This document shows positions 59,054-64,000 of a DNA stretch of 64,000 nt, piece by piece; the stretch's first letter is position 1, and every line of letters begins with the position of its first letter. The position numbers were made by a program, and so were the translations under genes. A model generated the notes under the pieces. It did not search any database, was not told the DNA's origin, and saw nothing but the letters and a program-made list of their open reading frames with translations. Source of the DNA: Pseudomonas anuradhapurensis (GTDB lineage: Bacteria; Pseudomonadota; Gammaproteobacteria; Pseudomonadales; Pseudomonadaceae); the NCBI RefSeq assembly GCF_014269225.2, contig NZ_CP077097.1, positions 3,049,001-3,113,000 on the forward strand, given 5' to 3'.

Positions 59054-59980
59054 CTATTCGTTCACCAGGCGTTGCAGTACGCCGCCTTCATGGCGGGCCA
59101 GGATACGCAGCAGCTGGTCGACCAGGGCCCGGTCCGGTGCATCCAGGTGGAAGTGGTGCCCGCCCGGGTGCCACGACACCTTCGCCTGGCCGGGCAAGGC
59201 CGCCTGGCGCCGGCTGAAGGCCTCACCGGTGAATGCCCCCTGACGGCCGAACAGCAGGTACAACGGGCAGCGGATCTGGCTGAGCAGCTCGCAGGCTTCG
59301 CGCTCGGTCAGCGGCATGGGTTCGGGCAGCACCAGGCGCGGGTCGTGGCGCCAGCAATAACCATCGCCCAACTGCAGCAGGTCGCGCAGCGCCAGCAGCC
59401 GCGCCGCCGCTTCCGACAGTTCGGTGTCCAGGCGTTCGCGACGTTGCTCCAGCGCGGTGTCCAAATCTTCGAAACGGCACAGGTCGGGCTCGGCGAAGCC
59501 CTGCAGCTGGCTACGCTGGACCATGCGCTTGAGCCGGTAGGCGCGGGCCAGGTGCTCGACGCGGTCATCCTCGGCCACCGTGAACGGTGCGCCCATGCCG
59601 TCGAGGAAGGTCATGCTGGCGATGCCGCTGGTCATGGCTGCCAGCAGCGATGCCACGCCGCTGCCCATGCCATGGGCCAGCACATGAAACTGCCCAAGGC
59701 CCAGGCTTTCGGTCACCGCCAGCATGTCCTCGGCATGCTCCCACAGGTAATAACCACTGTCGTGGCGGCGATGATCGGAGCGGCCGTGGCCGACCAGGTC
59801 GGGGGCCACCACGAAGCAACCATCGAGCATCGGTGCCAGGCGCTCGAACGAGGCGGCGTTGTCCAGCCAGCCATGCAGGGCCAGCACCGGGATGCCGTCT
59901 TCAGGCCCCCAGCAACGTACGGCAATTTCAATGCCGTTGAGGTCCAGCAGGTGATCCTTGGGTGTCGATGAAGAACGCAT
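59054..59980 (-). CDS. Alpha/beta-hydrolase without its nucleophile serine
   Basis: 308 residues. The fold is clear: LALHGWLDNAASFERLAPML with the oxyanion loop, VVAPDLVGHGRSDH, and PLYLLFGRQGAF, with a late His in WHPGGHHFHLDAPD. The nucleophile elbow, normally GHSMG, reads A102-H103-G104-M105-G106 (AHGMG), so both the first Gly and the serine are replaced; a GGC codon stands where AGC is expected. It is probably catalytically weak or acts by a different mechanism. ATG 59980 is chosen from the family start. Confidence 0.85.
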   Translation of the reverse strand: MRSSSTPKDHLLDLNGIEIAVRCWGPEDGIPVLALHGWLDNAASFERLAPMLDGCFVVAPDLVGHGRSDHRRHDSGYYLWEHAEDMLAVTESLGLGQFHVLAHGMGSGVASLLAAMTSGIASMTFLDGMGAPFTVAEDDRVEHLARAYRLKRMVQRSQLQGFAEPDLCRFEDLDTALEQRRERLDTELSEAAARLLALRDLLQLGDGYCWRHDPRLVLPEPMPLTEREACELLSQIRCPLYLLFGRQGAFTGEAFSRRQAALPGQAKVSWHPGGHHFHLDAPDRALVDQLLRILARHEGGVLQRLVNE

Positions 59981-60164
59981 GGGTACGCTTCCTGACTTGA
60001 AGCCTGGCACGACCACACCAGGCCGAATACGCCGCTGGCCCCTTCGAGTCCTGTCGCCAGCGGCAACCCTTGCGTCGGGCCACGCAGGGCTCCGACGTGT
60101 CACCTTGGCGCATCGTCATGCCCACCACTGGCCCGTCACCGACCGTGACTTAACCGTCACCGAC

Positions 60165-62636
60165 TCACTGCCCGCGCAGGTCCTCGAAGTACGCCTGCCT
60201 GCCGTCCACCTGGCTGGATGCCCGCGGCAGCGCTGCGGCTTCACCGTTGGCCGCTTCGACATGCCAGTAACAATGCTGCACCGCACGGGTCACCGCCACG
60301 TAGGCCAGGCGCTGCACCTCTTCCTGCTGCGCGGTATCGAACGGTTGCGCATCGCCGGGCTTGCCCAGCCCGGCCTGGCGATACACCTGGTTCTTGTAGG
60401 GCGAGCTGGTCAGGTACTGACAGTCGCCCAGCATGAACACGGCGTCGGCCTGCAAGCCCTTGGCGCTGTGGTAGGTCAGCTGGCGCAGCCGGCGTTGCTC
60501 GGCCGGCAGCGCCGCCTCGACCTGCAGCACGCTGTGCAGGTGCTCGTTCATCAGCGCCCTGTCGCTGCCCTTGCGGTACAACATCATGACCGTCTCGCCA
60601 CGCTGGTAGTGCTCGATCAAGGTTTGCCCCAAGGCGGCCTCGTCACGGTCGAACACCTTGACCGGCGAGCCCGGCAACTGCGCCGCCGGGCCACTGGCCC
60701 TGGCTTTCTTGCCAGCGATCGCCGGGGTGCCCTTGACCAGGTGCTCGGCCGCATCGATCACCTGTTGCTGGCAGCGGTAGTTGTCGACCAGCATCACCCG
60801 TGTGTTGGCTGGCGACGGGAACGCCTTGGTGAATTCCATGAAGTATTTGGGCGAGCTGCCGCGCCATCCGTAGATCGACTGCCAGTCGTCGCCCACGCAC
60901 AGCAGCGATGAATACCGGGCATTGCGCCCAGTGTGCATGGCCGGGCCGCGCCGGCGGATCTCCGCAAGGCTGGCGCGCAGCCAGCTGACGATCTGTGGCG
61001 ACACGTCCTGGAACTCGTCGATCATCAGGTGCGCCAGCGGGCGCAGCAATGGGTCAGGCAGCAACCGCAGGTTCTCCGGGTTGTTCTCGCCGAACAGGGC
61101 GAACATGCGGTTGTAGCTCATGACCGGTGGCGACTGCTCCAGCAGGTGCGCCTCGAGGGCCTTCCAGTACAGGGCCAGGGCCTCGAAGAACAAGGCGTCG
61201 CTGTCGCCTGGCGGGAAGCTCATCGCCGCCACGGCAGGGTTGACCTCCAGGCCGAGGTTCTCGATGAAGTTGGCGGCGCCGACAAAGGCGTCCAGCAGCG
61301 GCGCCGGGGCCAGCTCACCCTTGACCTTGTATTCGAAGCCGGGGCCGGCCACCGCATCACCGGCCAGCGAAGCGGCCAGGCGCCGGGCCATGGCATAGTT
61401 GTCGAGCCAGATCAGCGGCTTGTCGCAGAATGCCTGCAACAGGGTACGTTTGACCGCCCACTCGGCGCGCACCGCCAGCTTGGCGCCGGGGCGCTGGTAC
61501 TGGGCGCTTTCTGCCGGGTCGAAGCCCAGCACGACCAGTGGCCCGTCGGCGCCCAGGCGACCATGTACATGGAAGCGGCTGCCGCGGATCTCGACCGTCT
61601 CGCGACAGGGCTCGATACCTTTGATCGGCCAGGCGCCGGCGGCGAACCACAGGTCCTCGATCACGTCACACAGTTCTTCGTCACGCTGGGCGGCCAGCTG
61701 GGTCACCTGTGCGCGTTTCTGCACTTCGGGGTTGTTGGGGTCCAGCGGCTTCAGTTGCAGGGCTTCGCTGCGCAACAGGCCAACCAGTTCGGCGAAACGC
61801 GCGCTGGTCCCCAACAAGACGCTGTAGCACTGGTTCAGTTGCTGGCGCTGGGCGTCGTTCAGGCGCAGGTCGAACGGGTTGCTCTCGGCGTCGGCTTCAC
61901 GCCCGGCGGGCATCTCGTTGCCCAGCGTTTCGAACGCTCGTACCTGGGCAAAGCCCGGCAGGCTGCGCACCAGCGGCAGGATGCGCGAATGGAAGGTGCG
62001 CACCAGCTCGCGGGCTTGTGCCGCCTGCAAGTCGCTCTGCCACAGGGCGAACACCTGCATCAGGCGCTTGATGAAGTCCTTGCGCGACTCGCGGGTGAAG
62101 GTGACCACGGTCATCGCATCCAGCTCGTAGCCCAGGTAATGGCGCAACAACAGGATGCGCAAGACCAGCGAGGTCGACTTGCCTGCCCCGGCCCCGGCAA
62201 CCACGCAGGTGGAGGGCGTATCGCTGAAGATCAGCTTCCACTGCGCGGCACTGGGCTGGGCCTCGGCAGGCAGGCGCTGGGCGACATCGGCCTTGAAGCG
62301 TTTTTTCAACTCGGCAGTCAATGGCAGGCGCCAGTCCTCGAACAGGTTGCCGTCCTGCCCCGGTACGGCGCCAACGTCGGGGCGGGTATCGCGGATCACC
62401 AGTACCTGGCGCCCGGCCTCGTAGCCCTCTACCCGGCCGCGCTCGAAGCCCTCGCGCATGCCCTCGGCATGGCCACTGCGCTGGCCGCTGACATGGCCGA
62501 GGAACCACGAGTCGCGGTGCTGGGCACGCAGGCGGGTCAGGCCGCGCCCCAGCAGGCGCGCCGCCAGGCGGCGAAACCAGGGTAACTGGGCAGGTGGGGT
62601 AAGGTCGGCTGGGGCCTGGGTTTGCTCGGGGGCCAC
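60165..62636 (-). CDS. UvrD/Rep-like DNA helicase
   Basis: 823 residues from GTG 62636, which has GGAG five bases upstream; the ATG at 62681 has none. Walker A VVAGAGAGKSTSLVLR (about 147-160), the DEFQD Walker B in MIDEFQDVSP, VGDDWQSIYGWRGS and LTYHSAKGLQADAVF (motif V) identify a superfamily-1 helicase with 3'-5' polarity. N-terminal 100 residues are basic and unlike UvrD, as in the HelD-like branch. It is probably a repair or RNA-polymerase-associated enzyme. Confidence 0.9.
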   Translation of the reverse strand: MAPEQTQAPADLTPPAQLPWFRRLAARLLGRGLTRLRAQHRDSWFLGHVSGQRSGHAEGMREGFERGRVEGYEAGRQVLVIRDTRPDVGAVPGQDGNLFEDWRLPLTAELKKRFKADVAQRLPAEAQPSAAQWKLIFSDTPSTCVVAGAGAGKSTSLVLRILLLRHYLGYELDAMTVVTFTRESRKDFIKRLMQVFALWQSDLQAAQARELVRTFHSRILPLVRSLPGFAQVRAFETLGNEMPAGREADAESNPFDLRLNDAQRQQLNQCYSVLLGTSARFAELVGLLRSEALQLKPLDPNNPEVQKRAQVTQLAAQRDEELCDVIEDLWFAAGAWPIKGIEPCRETVEIRGSRFHVHGRLGADGPLVVLGFDPAESAQYQRPGAKLAVRAEWAVKRTLLQAFCDKPLIWLDNYAMARRLAASLAGDAVAGPGFEYKVKGELAPAPLLDAFVGAANFIENLGLEVNPAVAAMSFPPGDSDALFFEALALYWKALEAHLLEQSPPVMSYNRMFALFGENNPENLRLLPDPLLRPLAHLMIDEFQDVSPQIVSWLRASLAEIRRRGPAMHTGRNARYSSLLCVGDDWQSIYGWRGSSPKYFMEFTKAFPSPANTRVMLVDNYRCQQQVIDAAEHLVKGTPAIAGKKARASGPAAQLPGSPVKVFDRDEAALGQTLIEHYQRGETVMMLYRKGSDRALMNEHLHSVLQVEAALPAEQRRLRQLTYHSAKGLQADAVFMLGDCQYLTSSPYKNQVYRQAGLGKPGDAQPFDTAQQEEVQRLAYVAVTRAVQHCYWHVEAANGEAAALPRASSQVDGRQAYFEDLRGQ

Positions 62637-62856
62637 GGTCACTCCGGTGAAAAGCAAAATCAGCGAGCATGTTCGCCGCATCGGCAGAAAATCGCCAGCG
62701 AATGCTTGCAGATCAGTGGATTAGGCGATGAAGCGAATGGAATGCTGCACATTTAATAATCTATTTTATTGATTGTTTTAAGTCGATATTTACGCTTATT
62801 TTCGATCTTTATTTGGCGCATCATGGCCCCATTCCACTGATTCAAGGAGCACGACC
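62637..62856. promoter_or_regulatory. AT-rich divergent region upstream of pirin
   Basis: Bases about 62745-62825 are strikingly AT-rich for this genome (ATTTAATAATCTATTTTATT and following). It must hold the pirin promoter and possibly a regulator binding site such as the TCGATATTTACGCTTATTTTCGA-like dyad part. No gene seen. Confidence 0.45.
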
Positions 62857-63555
62857 ATGCTGCAACTGCGACCCTTCGAAAGCCTCGGCCACGCCAACCA
62901 CGGCTGGCTGGATGCCCACCATCATTTTTCCTTCGCCGAGTACTACGACCCGGCGCGCATGCACTGGGGCAACCTGCGGGTCTGGAACGACGACCTGATC
63001 GCTGCCGGCAGCGGCTTCCCACCGCACCCGCACCGCGACATGGAAATCATCACCTATGTGCGTGAAGGCGCGATCAGCCACCAGGACAGCCTGGGTAACA
63101 AGGGCCGTACCGAAGCCGGTGACGTGCAGGTGATGAGCGCCGGTACCGGCATCGTGCACAGCGAGTACAACCTGGAAGACGTCGATACGCGCATTTTCCA
63201 GATCTGGATAGTGCCGGAGCGCACCGGTGAAGCACCGCAGTGGGGCACCCGGCCGTTCCCCAAAGGTGAACGAGGCGAAGGCTTCGTTACCCTGGCCAGC
63301 GGCCGTGCAGGTGACGAGGACAGCCTGCAGATCCGTACCGATGCCCGCCTGGTGGCTGCCACCCTGCGCGCGGGTGAAACCGCCGAGTACCGCTTCGATG
63401 CTGCACGTCGCGGCTACCTGGTGCCGGCCAAGGGGCTGGTGGAGGTCAATGGGCTGCGGGCCAAGGCGCGCGATGGCGTGGCGATCGAGCAGGAGGAGGT
63501 GTTGCGGGTGACCGCCATCGAGGACAGCGAGATCGTACTGGTCGACGTGGCCTGA
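62857..63555 (+). CDS. Pirin-family protein (YhaK/quercetinase type)
   Basis: 232 residues. Bicupin metal ligands are visible: H57 and H59 in FPPHPHRDME, H101 in GIVHSEYN, and E103. These positions match YhaK/pirin of E. coli, which binds Fe and can act as a quercetin dioxygenase or stress protein. AAGGAG precedes ATG 62857. The AT-rich upstream region suggests regulated expression; the terminator follows closely. Confidence 0.92.
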   Translation: MLQLRPFESLGHANHGWLDAHHHFSFAEYYDPARMHWGNLRVWNDDLIAAGSGFPPHPHRDMEIITYVREGAISHQDSLGNKGRTEAGDVQVMSAGTGIVHSEYNLEDVDTRIFQIWIVPERTGEAPQWGTRPFPKGERGEGFVTLASGRAGDEDSLQIRTDARLVAATLRAGETAEYRFDAARRGYLVPAKGLVEVNGLRAKARDGVAIEQEEVLRVTAIEDSEIVLVDVA

Positions 63556-63582
63556 AGCGCCCACCGCTGACCGGTTGACGCG

Positions 63583-63610
63583 ACCGCTCCTCGGCCTGGG
63601 GAGCGGTTTC
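63583..63610 (+). terminator. Terminator hairpin after pirin
   Basis: ACCGCTCC and GGAGCGGT form an 8-bp stem with a 9-base loop, followed by TTTC. It lies 27 bases after the pirin stop. Only a short T-run follows. Confidence 0.55.
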
Positions 63611-63611
63611 G

Positions 63612-63663
63612 GCCGGTGTCATCCACCGTGTCGCCTGCTTCGCGGATAAATCCGCTCCTACAG
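63612..63663. repeat. REP element
   Basis: CGCCTGCTTCGCGGATAAATCCGCTCCTAC matches the arms of the REP pairs at 32521 and 43881. A single copy between pirin and the hydrolase gene. Confidence 0.75.
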
Positions 63664-63702
63664 TTGATGTTGTACCCCGCGCAGGCCAGCGATGATCCTG
63701 TA

Positions 63703-63999
63703 CTAGCCTGGCTCGGCCAGTTCGCCGAGCACCTCGACGGAGGTGGTGACCTGGCGGAAGTGATGCTTCCACAGGTCGATGCCCAGCTTGCCCGATCGAT
63801 CCAGCGAGGAGCCGACTGTCATGTCGGTGACCAAGGTGGGCATCAACCCGGCATCGAACAGGGCAAAGCCAGCCGCCAGTACACAGGTCTCGGTCTGTAG
63901 CCCACACACCAGCACCCGCTCCACGCCCAGCTCACGGATGTACGCGATAGCCTCGGTGCTCTGCCCATAGCCATGCTTGACAAAAACTCGGTCGGCCTC
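63703..63999 (-). CDS. Isochorismatase-family cysteine hydrolase, C-terminal part
   Basis: The frame is open through the right edge; 98 residues are visible. VLVCGLQTETCVLAAGFALFD has the catalytic Cys in the TxxC pattern of the isochorismatase/nicotinamidase family, and GYGQSTEAIAYIRELGVER lies before it. Such enzymes cleave amides or vinyl ethers of small molecules. The gene starts off the window, so full identity is not available. Confidence 0.85.
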   Translation of the reverse strand, partial: EADRVFVKHGYGQSTEAIAYIRELGVERVLVCGLQTETCVLAAGFALFDAGLMPTLVTDMTVGSSLDRSGKLGIDLWKHHFRQVTTSVEVLGELAEPG

Positions 64000-64000
64000 G

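Noticed and set aside
60933..62585. 550-codon plus-strand frame opposite the helicase
   Set aside because: Shadow of the helicase gene, rich in Gln/Arg/Gly/Ala without motifs.
1..64000. tRNA or rRNA genes
   Set aside because: I looked for cloverleaf-like GGTTCGAATCC blocks and rRNA signatures and found none that could be supported.

Overview
The window reads as chromosomal DNA of a Pseudomonas of the P. putida group. The support is high-GC coding with P. putida-style catBCA/catR, a PqiABC set, an Anbu-type proteasome operon, many LysR regulators, and REP elements of the GCGGG(C/T)..CCCGC type in intergenic gaps. No rRNA or tRNA gene was seen.

Layout. 1-5.7 kb is visibly AT-richer accessory DNA: the end of an outer-membrane efflux protein, an EmrB-type MFS pump, an ABM-domain protein, a LysR-type regulator cut off after its DNA-binding domain, a candidate small RNA, an OprD-family porin, a HEPN-motif protein and an N-terminal integrase fragment. 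5.7-9.1 kb is a compact four-gene minus-strand operon around a caspase-like peptidase. 9.2-10.5 kb holds a cupin gene that looks frameshifted in a G6 run and an AraC regulator. 10.9-14.9 kb is the cpATP-grasp / alpha-E / transglutaminase / Anbu operon. 14.9-19.8 kb is a five-gene catabolic-looking operon (ketopantoate-reductase-like, VOC, MaoC, CaiB-type CoA transferase, shikimate-dehydrogenase-like) in which all four junctions are 4-nt overlaps, with a divergent LysR gene and a perfect 16-bp palindrome between. 19.8-28.9 kb carries scattered metabolic and regulatory genes (formaldehyde dehydrogenase, SDR, GNATs, LysRs, EamA exporter, aldo/keto reductase). 29.1-32.5 kb is catR/catBCA, the catechol branch of beta-ketoadipate degradation.

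32.7-39.8 kb looks like an amine or amino-acid uptake and catabolism unit: aldehyde dehydrogenase, class III aminotransferase, LuxR-type regulator, APC permease, then an 8-oxoguanine-deaminase-like amidohydrolase; a double operator (23-bp perfect inverted repeat) sits between regulator and permease. 41-48 kb contains envelope genes (phosphoethanolamine transferase, pqiA-pqiA-pqiB-pqiC, small secreted proteins). 49.6-55.9 kb is the most striking part: seven tightly packed minus-strand genes, namely thermostable-hemolysin family protein, AMP-forming acyl ligase, haem-oxygenase-like di-iron protein, SDR, TPR protein, OmpR-type response regulator and histidine kinase. An 11-bp-period direct repeat lies in front of the first gene. 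It looks like a self-regulated pathway for a fatty-acid-derived product. 56-64 kb contains an MHS transporter, a VOC protein, an alpha/beta hydrolase lacking its nucleophile serine, a UvrD-like helicase, a pirin and the end of an isochorismatase-family hydrolase.

Functions come from motif and family recognition by eye; no database search or composition calculation was run. Start codons were chosen by Shine-Dalgarno position and family fit and are noted where uncertain.
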